Origin: an uncultured Coriobacteriaceae bacterium
GTDB lineage: Bacteria > Actinomycetota > Coriobacteriia > Coriobacteriales > Atopobiaceae
Length of the DNA: 64,000 bases
Assembly (NCBI GenBank): GCA_902777325.1
Contig: CACYTH010000008.1
Span: 1-64,000, forward strand
Reading direction: 5' to 3'
Made by a program: the position numbers and the translations under genes. Positions 13,850 to 23,039 of the stretch are shown piece after piece. The notes below the pieces were generated by a model, which worked only from the letters and a program-made list of their open reading frames with translations, was not told the origin of the DNA and did not search any database. The stretch's first letter is position 1; every line of letters begins with the position of its first letter.

Positions 13850-15241
13850 CTACACCTCCGATGCGAAGCTGGGGGTCAGGGTCGGGGCATAGGCGTGCTC
13901 GTCGTCGAGCGCCTCGGCATGCACGGCGAGCTCGGAGAGCTTGACCCCGGCCTCGGCAGCAGAGGTCTTTGCCGTCTTGCCCTTGGGACGCGGGCCACCG
14001 CCGCGCTCGGAGTGGGCGATGCGCTCCTCCACGTACCCGACTGCCTTGATCAGCGGCAGGGTGACGATGAGGTAGAAGATGGCCGCCGCCACGTACGGGG
14101 TCATGTTGCCCGAGACCGACGTGAGGTTCTTGGCAAACATCATCAGCTCCATGACGCCCACCGACGACAGCAGCGAGGTGTCCTTGTAGGAGGTGATGAA
14201 GTCGCTGGTGACGGTGGGGATCACGCGACGGATGGTCTGCGGCAGGATGATGTCGAACATGGTCTGGAAGTAGTTCATGCCCAGGCTGGACGCCGCCTCG
14301 TACTGGCCCTGCGGGATGGACTGGATGCCCGCACGGAAGATCTCGGCCAGGTAGGCGGACGCGTTGATGGCAATGACGATGACGCCCAGGACGTTGTTGT
14401 CGATGTTGATGTTCATCATCGGCAGGCCGAAGAACATGATGTAGATCTGCAGGAACAGCGGCGTGCCGCGCAGCACGTTGACGTACACGATGGCGATCAG
14501 GCGCAGCAGGCGGTTCTTGGAGATCTTCATGAGGGCGAAGATGAGGCCCAGCACGATGGCAAACGGATAGGCAATCACCACGATGAGCAGGCAGAGGAGC
14601 CAGCCTGGCACGAGCGTGGCGAAGGCGGTCACCAGAAGCTGGGGCTTGAAGAACATGCCGAGGAAGGGGTTGGAGTTCCACACCTGCACCCAGGCCGCCT
14701 CGTCGAGCGATGCCACCAGCGCCTGCAGCGGCGTGTTGGCAATGGTCGCGATGGGCTTGGAGTCGGCAAGCTGCTGCTCGCCGTCCTGGTTGACGTAGGT
14801 GCCGCCAACCACCACGTCGCCGCCCTCGGAGGGGAACCTCATCCCCTCGACCTCGAGGCGCAGGAGGTAGCCCTCGGTGATGGGCTCGGAGAAGGTGACC
14901 TCAAGCTTGGAGCCGGAGGCGACGGCCTCGCCCTCCACCGACGCGCGCGAGAGGCCCTCGAGCACCGTGATCTTGGTGCTGGAGTCGTCGAAGGTGCCGT
15001 CGTCGGGCAGCGTCAGGGTGACGGCGCTGACCTCCTCGCCCGCCTCGACCGTACCCTCCCACGTGAGGCGCGTGTCAAGGCCTCCGATGACGCCGGATCC
15101 GCCATCCTCGTTGGGGCGCGCCGTGGCCTTGTTGGTCGTGAGCGCCAGGGCGGTCGTGGGCACGAGCAGAGCACATGCGAGCATCAGCATGGCAAGCGCT
15201 GATAGCAGACCCTTGCTCTTGTCCCTCCTGTTGTTCCTCAT
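13850..15241 (-). CDS. Amino-acid ABC transporter permease with N-terminal exported domain
   Basis: A 463-residue protein. Residues 1-33 form a signal-like segment (basic start, then LLSALAMLMLACALLVP). Residues 35-185 are predicted outside the cell, rich in beta-forming residues and acidic. From about 200 the sequence is a HisM/GlnP-type permease with NVLRGTPLFLQIY and the ATPase-docking EAASSLGMNY loop. Ordinary permeases of this class have about 220 residues. Some Gram-positive GlnP proteins carry fused binding domains, but the segment here does not look like a binding protein. A 45-residue C-terminal tail is also extra. The ATG at 15241 has a GAAGGGAAG site. Confidence 0.88.
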   Translation of the reverse strand: MRNNRRDKSKGLLSALAMLMLACALLVPTTALALTTNKATARPNEDGGSGVIGGLDTRLTWEGTVEAGEEVSAVTLTLPDDGTFDDSSTKITVLEGLSRASVEGEAVASGSKLEVTFSEPITEGYLLRLEVEGMRFPSEGGDVVVGGTYVNQDGEQQLADSKPIATIANTPLQALVASLDEAAWVQVWNSNPFLGMFFKPQLLVTAFATLVPGWLLCLLIVVIAYPFAIVLGLIFALMKISKNRLLRLIAIVYVNVLRGTPLFLQIYIMFFGLPMMNINIDNNVLGVIVIAINASAYLAEIFRAGIQSIPQGQYEAASSLGMNYFQTMFDIILPQTIRRVIPTVTSDFITSYKDTSLLSSVGVMELMMFAKNLTSVSGNMTPYVAAAIFYLIVTLPLIKAVGYVEERIAHSERGGGPRPKGKTAKTSAAEAGVKLSELAVHAEALDDEHAYAPTLTPSFASEV

Positions 15242-15331
15242 CTCTTTCTTCCCTTCGAACACAAGGCTGCGAAGCCCAAACGCATGCAGGAGCTCCGCAG
15301 CCTCAGATGGCATCTGTCGAGCCGCGTGCGC

Positions 15332-16150
15332 CTATAGCTCTGCGCCAAACCACTCGGCTTCGATGGCGGCCATGGAGCCGTCCTCCACCATCTCGGCAAG
15401 CGCCGCGTTGACGGCGGCGGTGAGGCCGGGGTTGTCCTTGGAGATGGCGATGCCGTACTGCTCGCCGGTCGGGATCTCCTCGATGATCTCCAGGTCGGAG
15501 TAGGACATCTTGATCTGGTAGCGGGAGACGGGCAGGTCGCAGACGACGGCGTCGTACAGGCCCGACTGGACGCCGCTCATGGCGTCGATGATGGTGGAGA
15601 GGCGCTTCTTCTCGGCAGCCGGGATGTTCTCGTCGGCCCAGTCGGCGCCGGTGGTGCCGCCCTGGACGGCGATCTTCTTGCTGGCGTCGTTGAGGGTGTC
15701 GGCGGTCTCGGTGGAGCCGGCCTTCACGACGATGGACTGGTTGGAGTCGACGTAGGGGTCGGACATGTCGACCTCGGCCTGGCGGGCGTCGGTGATGGTC
15801 ATACCGGCGATGGCGATGTCGGCCTTGCCACCGTTCTTGATGGTGGGGACGAGGGTGTCGAAGTCCTGGCTGGGTAGCCAGTTGACCTCGAGGCCCATGT
15901 GCTCGGCGAGCGACTTGGAGACGTCGATGTCAAAGCCCTCGGGCTCGCCCGTGCTCTCGTTCATCGACTCGAACGGCGGGAAGAAGAGGTTGGAGATGCA
16001 GGTGAGCTTGCCCTCCTCGACCAGCGTGTACTCGCCCGCATCGGCGGCATCGCCGGAGCCAGAGCCTGCGGACGACCCGCAGCCGGCGAGAAGCCCCGCG
16101 GCGGCAAGCGATCCAAACTGTACGAACTGACGACGAGAAAGCGTGCTCAT
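15332..16150 (-). CDS. Amino-acid ABC transporter substrate-binding lipoprotein (1)
   Basis: A 272-residue family 3 binding protein. The N-terminus has a twin-arginine type motif (SRRQF) and a lipobox ending LAGC (C24), so it is probably lipid-anchored outside the membrane. The mature part has the class pattern GFDIDVSKSLAEHMG, GGKADIAIAGMTIT and GEQYGIAISKDNPGLTAA. It is a close paralogue of the next gene upstream on the strand; both share EYTLVEEGKL just after the lipobox. Two binding proteins probably feed the one permease downstream. Substrate is likely a polar amino acid. Confidence 0.92.
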   Translation of the reverse strand: MSTLSRRQFVQFGSLAAAGLLAGCGSSAGSGSGDAADAGEYTLVEEGKLTCISNLFFPPFESMNESTGEPEGFDIDVSKSLAEHMGLEVNWLPSQDFDTLVPTIKNGGKADIAIAGMTITDARQAEVDMSDPYVDSNQSIVVKAGSTETADTLNDASKKIAVQGGTTGADWADENIPAAEKKRLSTIIDAMSGVQSGLYDAVVCDLPVSRYQIKMSYSDLEIIEEIPTGEQYGIAISKDNPGLTAAVNAALAEMVEDGSMAAIEAEWFGAEL

Positions 16151-16228
16151 GATTGATACCTTTCCTTGAGGCCCGCCCCATCCGGGCGGGTGCCGGGACC
16201 TTGGGCCCCGACTCTCTTCCGTTACGTG

Positions 16229-17038
16229 CTAGTCGGTCGTGCCAAACCACTTCTCTTTGAGCTCTGCCATGGTGCCGTCGGCCTCCATGTCAGCAAGCGC
16301 CTCGTTGATGGCAGCGGTGAGGCCGGGGTTGTCCTTGGAGACGACGATGCCGTACTGCTCGCCGGTCGGAATCTCCACGGCCACCTCGCAGTCGGTGAAG
16401 GACACCGTGCACATGTTGCCCACCACCGGAAGGTCGGCGCAGACGGCGTCGTAATGGCCGGTGGAGAGGCCCGCCATGCACTCGGTAACGGTGGTCAGCG
16501 GCACGATGGTGGCAGCGGACATGTTCTCCTTGGCATAGGCCTCGCCGGTGGTGCCGGACTGGACCGCGATCTTCTTGGCGGCGTCGTTTAAGGCCTCCTC
16601 GTCCTTGGCGTCGCTATCGCTCTTGACGGCGATGCCGAGGTTGGAGTCGAGGTAGGCCTCGGTGAAGTCGATCTCCGCTTTACGCTCCTCGGTGATGGAG
16701 AAGGCGGAGTTGCCGATGTCGGCCTTGCCGCCCTGCTTGATCATCGGGATGATGGCGTCGAAGTTGGTGGGCGGAAGGTACTCGACCTCAAGGCCCAGGC
16801 GCTCGCCGATCTCCTTGGAAAGGTCGACGTCGAAGCCCTTGGCCTCGCCGTCCTCGAAGGAGTCCAGCGGCGGGAAGTCGAGGTCGGAGGCAACGATCAG
16901 CTTGCCCTCCTCGACCAGCGTGTACTCGGCTGCGGCGTCGCCCCCGGGTGCGGCAGAACCGCATGCGGCCAGGGCAATGGTTGTGGCGGAAGCTGCGGCC
17001 GCACTGATGAAGCCTCGACGGGTGATCTGGTTGCTCAT
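16229..17038 (-). CDS. Amino-acid ABC transporter substrate-binding lipoprotein (2)
   Basis: A 269-residue family 3 binding protein and first gene of the transport operon. A twin-arginine type start (TRRGF) leads to a lipobox ending LAAC (C26). It shares GFDVDLSKEIGERLG, GGKADIGNSAFSIT and GEQYGIVVSKDNPGLTAA with its neighbour, but the ligand-pocket regions differ, so the two may bind different amino acids. A palindrome at 17124-17141 lies upstream. The GSI-like gene is upstream on the same strand beyond a long repeat. Confidence 0.92.
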   Translation of the reverse strand: MSNQITRRGFISAAAASATTIALAACGSAAPGGDAAAEYTLVEEGKLIVASDLDFPPLDSFEDGEAKGFDVDLSKEIGERLGLEVEYLPPTNFDAIIPMIKQGGKADIGNSAFSITEERKAEIDFTEAYLDSNLGIAVKSDSDAKDEEALNDAAKKIAVQSGTTGEAYAKENMSAATIVPLTTVTECMAGLSTGHYDAVCADLPVVGNMCTVSFTDCEVAVEIPTGEQYGIVVSKDNPGLTAAINEALADMEADGTMAELKEKWFGTTD

Positions 17039-17123
17039 GGAATATCCCCTTCCTTGAGATGTCTGTGGCCCTTAACGTGCGGGTTGGCGGGTGTACCAAT
17101 CCCTGCATTCGAGCCGTGCTTTA

Positions 17124-17141
17124 CCCAATACCCTTATTGGG
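17124..17141. promoter_or_regulatory. Palindrome upstream of the amino-acid transporter operon
   Basis: CCCAATA and TATTGGG form a 7-bp inverted repeat around CCCT, 86 bp upstream of the first binding-protein gene in an AT-rich patch. The position suits an operator, for example for nitrogen or amino-acid control. No regulator can be named. Confidence 0.4.
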
Positions 17142-17310
17142 AACTTATATCATGACGGTTTGGCGGACCGGCCACGCGCAATTGCGGATGTGTTTATCAA
17201 TCGGATACAAAGCACGCATAACAATGCAGCATTTTCAATTGATTGTGCATATTATTGCCAACCTTGGCTATGCATTGCGCATAGGTATGCCTTTCTGCGT
17301 CAATGCCTTT

Positions 17311-17426
17311 GGCTGGGCGCGAGTCGTGGGACGGGTGGGACAGGGGACGTGCCTGGTGTCCCACCTTGGCTTGACCAAGGTGGGACACCAGGCACGTCCC
17401 CTGTCCCACCCGTCCCACGCCCAGCC
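17311..17426. repeat. Long palindromic repeat, copy 2
   Basis: Perfect 45-base arms (17325-17369 and 17375-17419) around a 5-base loop share the core of the element at 2-85, including GGGGACGTGCCTGGTGTCCC. Outer blocks GGCTGGGC (17311) and GCCCAGCC (to 17426) extend the fold past a small bulge. It lies 72 bp beyond the stop of the GSI-like gene on the minus strand, so both copies follow genes. A stem this long is far beyond a normal terminator. Confidence 0.9.
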
Positions 17427-17497
17427 AGCGCCGCAAAACAACGGGGGCACCGCCCGTGGCGATGCCCCCGCATGCAATGATTCGCGTATAAGTCGAC

Positions 17498-18838
17498 CTA
17501 GAGGCCACTGTAGTAGCGCTTGCGCTCCCAGTCGGTGACCGTCGTGCAGTACTCGTCCCACTCGCGACGCTTTGCCGCGATGAGGTACTCGAAGATGTGC
17601 TCGCCCAGAGCCTCGCGCATGAGGTCGCTCTGCTCGAAGCGGTCGATGGCCTCGCCCAGCGTGTGCGGCAAGCGCGCGATGCCACGCGCCGCGGCCTCCT
17701 CCTCGCTGAGGTCGAGGTAGTTGCCGCTCATCTCCTTGGGCAGCGGCAGCCCCTCCTCGATGCCGCGGACGCCCGCCGCCAGCGTTGCCGCCAGCGCGAG
17801 ATAGGGGTTGGCCGTCGGATCGGGGTTGCGCAGCTCGACGCGGGTCGAGTTGTGCTTGCCCGGCTTGTGCGTGGGGATGCGCACCAGGGCGGAGCGGTTC
17901 TTGATGCCCCAGGTGGCGTACACAGGAACCTCGCCGTTGTTGACCAGGCGCTTGTAGGAGTTGACGGTCGGGTTGGTGACCATCGCAAACTCGGGCGCGT
18001 ACTTGAGCAGGCCGGCCACGTAGTGCTGTCCGATGTCGGACAGGTGAGCGGGATGGTACTCCTTGGGCGCCCAGAAGAGGTTGTTGCCCTCATGGTCGAA
18101 GAGCGACTGGTACAGGAACATGCCCGAGCCCGAGTACTCGGTGAGCGGCTTGGGCATGAACGAGGCGAACATGTCGTTGGCAAAGGCCTCCTGGCGGATG
18201 ACCAGGCGCGCGGTCATGATGTTGTCCGCGCAGCTCACGGCCTCGGCGTAGCGCAACTCGACGGAGTTCTGCGAGGGGGCGTTGGAGTGGAAGGAGTACT
18301 CCACGGGGATGGACATGCGCTCGAGCATGAGCGTGGTCTCGCGCCTGAGGTCGGTGGAGACGTCCGAGGACGTGAGGTCGAAGTAGCCGGCAAAGTCCAG
18401 CGGCACCGGATCAATGTTGTTGTCGAAGTAAAAGTACTCGATCTTGGGACCGACGTTGAGCACGTAGCCCTTCTCGTCCACCTTGCGGAAGAGGCTGCGC
18501 AGGCAGGAGCGCGGGTCGCCGTCAAAGGGCTCGCGCGAGGGGGTGCGCACGTCGCAGAACATGCGCGCGACGCCCTTCTCCTTTGGGCGCCAGGGCAGGA
18601 TCGCGAAGGTGCTGGGGTCGGGATAGGCCAGCATGTCGGACTCCTCCATCGGGGTGAATCCCTCGATGGACGACCCGTCAAAGCCGATGCCCTCCTCGAA
18701 TGCCTCCTCCAGCTCCTCAGATGAGATGGAGAACGACTTGAGGTTTCCGAGAACGTCGGTGAACCATAACCTGATGAAGCGGATGTCCCGCTTCTCGACC
18801 GTCCTCAGGACGAAATCAATCTCGTGGTCGCCGCTCAT
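17498..18838 (-). CDS. Glutamine synthetase type I homologue lacking most metal ligands
   Basis: A 446-residue GSI-fold protein, alpha-type length, with family motifs FDGSSIEGF, TNPTVNSYKRL, NRSALVRIP and a normal C-terminus. The active site is altered. Against the Salmonella enzyme, E129 is K132, E212 is S185, E220 is S192 and H269 is F241 (GSGMF for GSGMH); only E134 and E335 of the six metal ligands remain. Flanking sequence aligns without gaps, so this is not a reading error. It may be a regulatory pseudoenzyme or a ligase of changed chemistry. The ATG at 18838 has GGGAGG. The neighbouring amino-acid transporter fits a nitrogen role, which is inference. Confidence 0.85.
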   Translation of the reverse strand: MSGDHEIDFVLRTVEKRDIRFIRLWFTDVLGNLKSFSISSEELEEAFEEGIGFDGSSIEGFTPMEESDMLAYPDPSTFAILPWRPKEKGVARMFCDVRTPSREPFDGDPRSCLRSLFRKVDEKGYVLNVGPKIEYFYFDNNIDPVPLDFAGYFDLTSSDVSTDLRRETTLMLERMSIPVEYSFHSNAPSQNSVELRYAEAVSCADNIMTARLVIRQEAFANDMFASFMPKPLTEYSGSGMFLYQSLFDHEGNNLFWAPKEYHPAHLSDIGQHYVAGLLKYAPEFAMVTNPTVNSYKRLVNNGEVPVYATWGIKNRSALVRIPTHKPGKHNSTRVELRNPDPTANPYLALAATLAAGVRGIEEGLPLPKEMSGNYLDLSEEEAAARGIARLPHTLGEAIDRFEQSDLMREALGEHIFEYLIAAKRREWDEYCTTVTDWERKRYYSGL

Positions 18839-19093
18839 GTGACAACCTCCCTTACTCTGACGCATGCGCGTCCCACTATGCATACGTGCTAAGGGTAACA
18901 ATTATTTCAGCGTTTGCGGTTTCACCTCTGTTACCCCTTTGCGGGTGGAAGATAAAGCCCCACAAAGCAGACGCTCGCGACGCGGAACGAACACAGTATG
19001 CCGCGGGCTAGAGCGCCCCCAACGACGCGAGAGCTACCGTTGCCAGCCTTTGTCACAGCGGAGTCATTGTGGTGCGTTAGAATCATTGCATGT

Positions 19094-19105
19094 ACGTGTA
19101 CACGT
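19094..19105. promoter_or_regulatory. 12-bp perfect palindrome upstream of gpmA
   Basis: ACGTGTACACGT lies 25 bp before the gpmA ATG, between a TAGAAT-like -10 (19079-19084) and the ribosome site GAGAAAGGA. It could be an operator or the foot of a leader hairpin. Only the symmetry is seen. Confidence 0.4.
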
Positions 19106-19130
19106 TACGGCAACGAGAAAGGACCTACCC

Positions 19131-19898
19131 ATGGCCGAAGACAACCTGATGCACCTCGTTATCATCCGTCACGGCGAGAGCGAGTGGAACAAGGCAAACC
19201 TCTTTACTGGCTGGACCGACGTGGACCTCTCTGAGGCTGGCGTGCAGGAAGCCCTCGACGGCGGCAAGGCCCTCAAGGAGGCCGGCTACGACTTCGACAT
19301 CTGCTACACCTCTTACCTCAAGCGCGCCATCCACACGCTGAACAACGTTCTGTTCGCGATGGACCGCGAGTGGCTGCCCGTCATCAAGAGCTGGAAGCTC
19401 AATGAGCGTCACTATGGCGCCCTGCAGGGCATGAACAAGGCCGAGACCGCTGCCAAGTACGGTGACGAGCAGGTCAAGATCTGGCGTCGCTCCTTCGACG
19501 TGCCGGCCAAGCCGCTTGAGGACGGCGACGAGCGTCTTCCGGAACTGGCCGAGGAGTATCGCGACGTCGCGATGAAGGACCAGCTGCCGCGCACCGAGTG
19601 CCTGAAGGACTGCATCGCCCGCGCGTGGCCGTACTTCCAGGACGAGATCGCCCCGCAGCTCAAGGCCGGCAAGCGTGTCCTGATCGCCGCCCACGGCAAC
19701 AGCCTGCGCTCCCTCGTCATGATGTTCGACAAGCTCACCCCCGAGGAGATCCTCGAGGTCAACATCCCGACCGCCATCCCGCTGTCCTACACCTTCGACC
19801 AGGACTGGAACGTCGTGGACAAGCACTACATCGGCGACCCCGACGTCATCGCCGCCAAGATCGACGCCGTCGCCAACCAGGGCAAGGCCAAGAAGTAG
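19131..19898 (+). CDS. gpmA: 2,3-bisphosphoglycerate-dependent phosphoglycerate mutase
   Basis: A 255-residue glycolytic enzyme that interconverts 3- and 2-phosphoglycerate. The phospho-histidine motif [11 protein letters not shown] is at the start, followed by [22 protein letters not shown] and the second active histidine in [10 protein letters not shown]. The length is that of the cofactor-dependent class. The ATG at 19131 has AAAGGA upstream; the frame runs far upstream without support. The last codons and 3' region are repeated 123 bp downstream. The next enzyme, enolase, lies 1.7 kb away on the other strand. Confidence 0.96.
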   Translation: MAEDNLMHLVIIRHGESEWNKANLFTGWTDVDLSEAGVQEALDGGKALKEAGYDFDICYTSYLKRAIHTLNNVLFAMDREWLPVIKSWKLNERHYGALQGMNKAETAAKYGDEQVKIWRRSFDVPAKPLEDGDERLPELAEEYRDVAMKDQLPRTECLKDCIARAWPYFQDEIAPQLKAGKRVLIAAHGNSLRSLVMMFDKLTPEEILEVNIPTAIPLSYTFDQDWNVVDKHYIGDPDVIAAKIDAVANQGKAKK

Positions 19899-20038
19899 TT
19901 TTCAGTCGCAGAGACCCGCCGCCGGGAGCGATCTTGGCGGCGCACGCCCGTCCCGCGAGGGGCGGGCGTTTCCTTTTCCAAGATCGACGCCGTCGCCAAC
20001 CAGGGCAAGGCCAAGAAGTAGTTTTCAGTCGCAGAGAC
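19855..20038 (+). repeat. Direct duplication of the gpmA tail
   Basis: A 61-bp segment (19855-19915), covering the last gpmA codons, the stop and the start of the 3' region, is repeated exactly at 19978-20038, an offset of 123 bp. Each copy is followed by a similar GCCCGTCCCGC-type terminator, so the whole gene end was duplicated and the spacer has since diverged. The second copy encodes an orphan gpmA C-terminus. Confidence 0.95.
19946..19977 (+). terminator. gpmA terminator, first copy
   Basis: Arms GCCCGTCCC (from 19946) and GGGGCGGGC (to 19967) with one G-T pair and a GCGA loop are followed by a T-rich run (GTTTCCTTTT). Confidence 0.85.
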
Positions 20039-20050
20039 TTGCTGCTATGA

Positions 20051-20075
20051 GCCCGTCCCGCAAGGGGCGGGCTTT
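20051..20075 (+). terminator. gpmA terminator, second copy
   Basis: The same stem as the first copy with a GCAA loop, directly followed by TTTTT. It has a better T-tract than copy 1 and may be the effective end. Confidence 0.88.
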
Positions 20076-20166
20076 TTCATGGGGCGAGGGGGCGGCGGAC
20101 CAGTGACTCCACCTCGGCACCCCGCCGCTTCGCATCGGGCGGCAAGCAGGGCACCCGCCCATAAGG

Positions 20167-20201
20167 GCGCGCCGCAGCGGATGCAGTCCGCTGGGGCGCG
20201 C
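20167..20201 (-). terminator. Strong hairpin beyond the flavodoxin gene
   Basis: Fifteen-base arms (20167-20181 and 20187-20201) pair except for one G-G mismatch around a 5-base loop, 28 bp past the flavodoxin stop. There is no T-tract on either strand. It probably separates the converging gpmA and flavodoxin transcripts. Confidence 0.6.
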
Positions 20202-20228
20202 ATTGCTCCCTATAAGCTATAGGCGAGA

Positions 20229-20627
20229 CTAGGCCAGCTTGGCGGCAGCAGCCTTCAGGGCCTCCTCGGCCTCGTCGTCGGGCTCGAGGTTGGCGATGAC
20301 GGTCTCCACGACGTTGACGCCGTCACCCTCGGCGGCATCCTTCCAGCTGTCCATCCACTCGCCCGTGCCCCAGTCATAGGAGCCGAACAGCACGACGGGC
20401 TTGTCGCCCAGCTCGCCCTTGCAGGCGTCCCAAAGCTCCTCGAAGTCCGGGTCGAGCTCCTCGGCACCCATGGCAGGGCAGCCGAACGCGAAGGCGTCGT
20501 AATCGGCGCACTTGTCGGCAGAGAAGTCCTCCCAGCTGATGGCCTCGCCAGAGGCGGCCTCGGCCAGAATGTTGGCCATGGCCTCGGTGTTGCCGGTCTG
20601 GGACCAATACACAACTGCAACGCTCAA
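20229..20627 (-). CDS. Flavodoxin
   Basis: A 132-residue FMN-binding electron carrier. The phosphate loop WSQTGNTEAM (8-17) is standard; GCPAMGAEEL and GSYDWGTGEWM mark the two isoalloxazine loops. The start is a TTG at 20627 with AAGGAGG seven bases upstream. An ATG inside that spacer is out of frame and stops after two codons. It is the last gene of a cluster with the DUF3793 gene and a 36-residue peptide. DUF3793 genes are often beside flavodoxins, so a shared redox role is likely. The redox partner is not visible. Confidence 0.93.
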   Translation of the reverse strand: MSVAVVYWSQTGNTEAMANILAEAASGEAISWEDFSADKCADYDAFAFGCPAMGAEELDPDFEELWDACKGELGDKPVVLFGSYDWGTGEWMDSWKDAAEGDGVNVVETVIANLEPDDEAEEALKAAAAKLA

Positions 20628-20655
20628 GTCATATCCTCCTTGGATAGGTTCTTTG

Positions 20656-20677
20656 GCCCACGTTCCCTAACGCGGGC
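20656..20677 (-). promoter_or_regulatory. Intergenic hairpin between DUF3793 and flavodoxin genes
   Basis: A 9-bp stem with one G-T pair and an AGGG loop (minus strand) lies between the two genes, 28 bp before the flavodoxin start. It may set the relative output of the two genes by processing or partial termination. Confidence 0.35.
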
Positions 20678-20690
20678 TCTGTTGCCAAAC

Positions 20691-21377
20691 TCATGCGACG
20701 CAGTCCATGGAGAAGAGCGCGCCGAGCGTCTCCCCGCGGGCGAAGCGCCTGCGGCAGCGGCGCTCCTGCCTCTCCAGTGCGTCAAAGCGACGCTGCGCGG
20801 CATCGGCATCGCCATAGGCACGCCACGGACCGACGCAGGTCGCCTCCTCCCCCGCCATGAATCCGCGCACGTCCTCGGGCGGGTAGCCCAGAAAGAGCCC
20901 GATCTCGTACGGGAACTCCGCACCCTCGTCGCGGCGGTAGTACGCGGCCAGGCGACGCCGCAGCTCCATGACCTGCTCGTCCGCAGACGCCGGCGCGTAA
21001 CCCTCCTGCTGCAGGATGGCAGCGGCATCCGCGTCCGCAAGCGCCGCCTCGATCATGTCGGGACGCCAGATCATCAGGTAGACACGCCGGTCGTTGCGGT
21101 AGAGCACCGCAAGCGCCGCGCCGTAGCTCGGAAGTACCTGCGCATAGGCCCGGAGCGCCTCGTCGAGCGCCTGGCGCTCAAGCTGGCGCCAGCGCCCCAC
21201 GCAGTAGGCGCACATGGGGATGCTGAAGATGGCGGAGGGCTTGATGCCCGCGATCACTCCCCCGGCCATGCGCACGAGCGTCTCGGCAAAGGCGAGGCAC
21301 ACGTCGCTCAGGCGCTCGTCGCAATGCTCCACGAGGCCGTCGGTCAGGCGGACCGCCATGGCGTGACGGCCGCTCAT
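20691..21377 (-). CDS. DUF3793 family protein
   Basis: A 228-residue cytoplasmic protein of unknown reaction. It has the family pattern of an N-terminal HCDERL...LAGIKPSAIF-like segment (here GVIAGIKPSAIFSIP), a middle AVLYRNDRRVYLMIW, and a later FPYEIGLFLGYPPEDVRGFM that is very typical. Two cysteines near 55-60 are replaced by a CAYC pair. The ATG at 21377 overlaps the stop of the small peptide gene (ATGA), so translation is probably coupled. The frame continues upstream without a ribosome site. Its job is unknown; the flavodoxin neighbour suggests iron or redox metabolism. Confidence 0.82.
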   Translation of the reverse strand: MSGRHAMAVRLTDGLVEHCDERLSDVCLAFAETLVRMAGGVIAGIKPSAIFSIPMCAYCVGRWRQLERQALDEALRAYAQVLPSYGAALAVLYRNDRRVYLMIWRPDMIEAALADADAAAILQQEGYAPASADEQVMELRRRLAAYYRRDEGAEFPYEIGLFLGYPPEDVRGFMAGEEATCVGPWRAYGDADAAQRRFDALERQERRCRRRFARGETLGALFSMDCVA

Positions 21378-21484
21378 GCCCTGCACCCGCCCATGGGCAG
21401 AAGGGACTTCTCGAGACGGTTGCGCACCGCGACGGCAGCTCCCGCCACGAGCGCCGCAAGTCCAGCCGCAGCCAAGACGTCCAT
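21374..21484 (-). CDS. 36-residue membrane peptide coupled to DUF3793
   Basis: A short gene starting MDVLAAAGLAALVAGAAVAV: one hydrophobic helix, then a basic RNRLEKSLLP tail and a C-terminal Cys. AAGGGAG lies seven bases before the ATG, a strong ribosome site, and the stop overlaps the DUF3793 start by 4 bp. This organisation is hard to explain unless it is translated. It could be a membrane anchor for the DUF3793 protein or the flavodoxin, or only a translational coupler. No homologue is recognised. Confidence 0.65.
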   Translation of the reverse strand: MDVLAAAGLAALVAGAAVAVRNRLEKSLLPMGGCRA

Positions 21485-21513
21485 GCTCAGACTCCCTTCG
21501 TTCAGACAAGAAG

Positions 21514-21550
21514 GGTGCCGCCGGCATTGGGGGAAGATGCCGGCGGCACC
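21514..21550 (-). terminator. Enolase terminator
   Basis: A perfect 14-bp stem (GGTGCCGCCGGCAT arms, 21514-21527 and 21537-21550) lies 61 bp beyond the enolase stop and is followed on the minus strand by CTTCTTGT. Confidence 0.8.
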
Positions 21551-21611
21551 ATGGGGCCGCACAAGGCTCGGGGAGAGGGCCGAGCTGACGGCAGGGTTAA
21601 TCGTTCGCGTG

Positions 21612-22913
<1,302 letters not shown>

Positions 22914-22921
22914 CTATCGTT

Positions 22922-22943
22922 TGTTAACTCAGGCTAACTAACA
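22922..22943. promoter_or_regulatory. TTAAC-rich inverted repeat upstream of enolase
   Basis: A 22-base segment 20 bp upstream of eno begins TGTTA and ends TAACA and contains TTAGCCT on the minus strand, resembling half of a DtxR/IdeR-type box. Similar TTAAC blocks recur at 22967-22972 and before feoA. Iron control of enolase would be unusual; this is a weak match. Confidence 0.3.
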
Positions 22944-23039
22944 ATCTGGGGTTAGAGTACACCATGGTTAACTTTTTGAGAAGCACCAATTGCTGTTTTC
23001 TGTAAGTGGTTTTGCTGGCGGTAAGGGGCGATCGCCCCT

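Noticed and set aside
20624..21040. 138-codon frame overlapping the DUF3793 gene and touching the flavodoxin start
   Set aside because: Arg/Ser-rich shadow in another frame of DUF3793; its last codons merely overlap the flavodoxin ribosome site.
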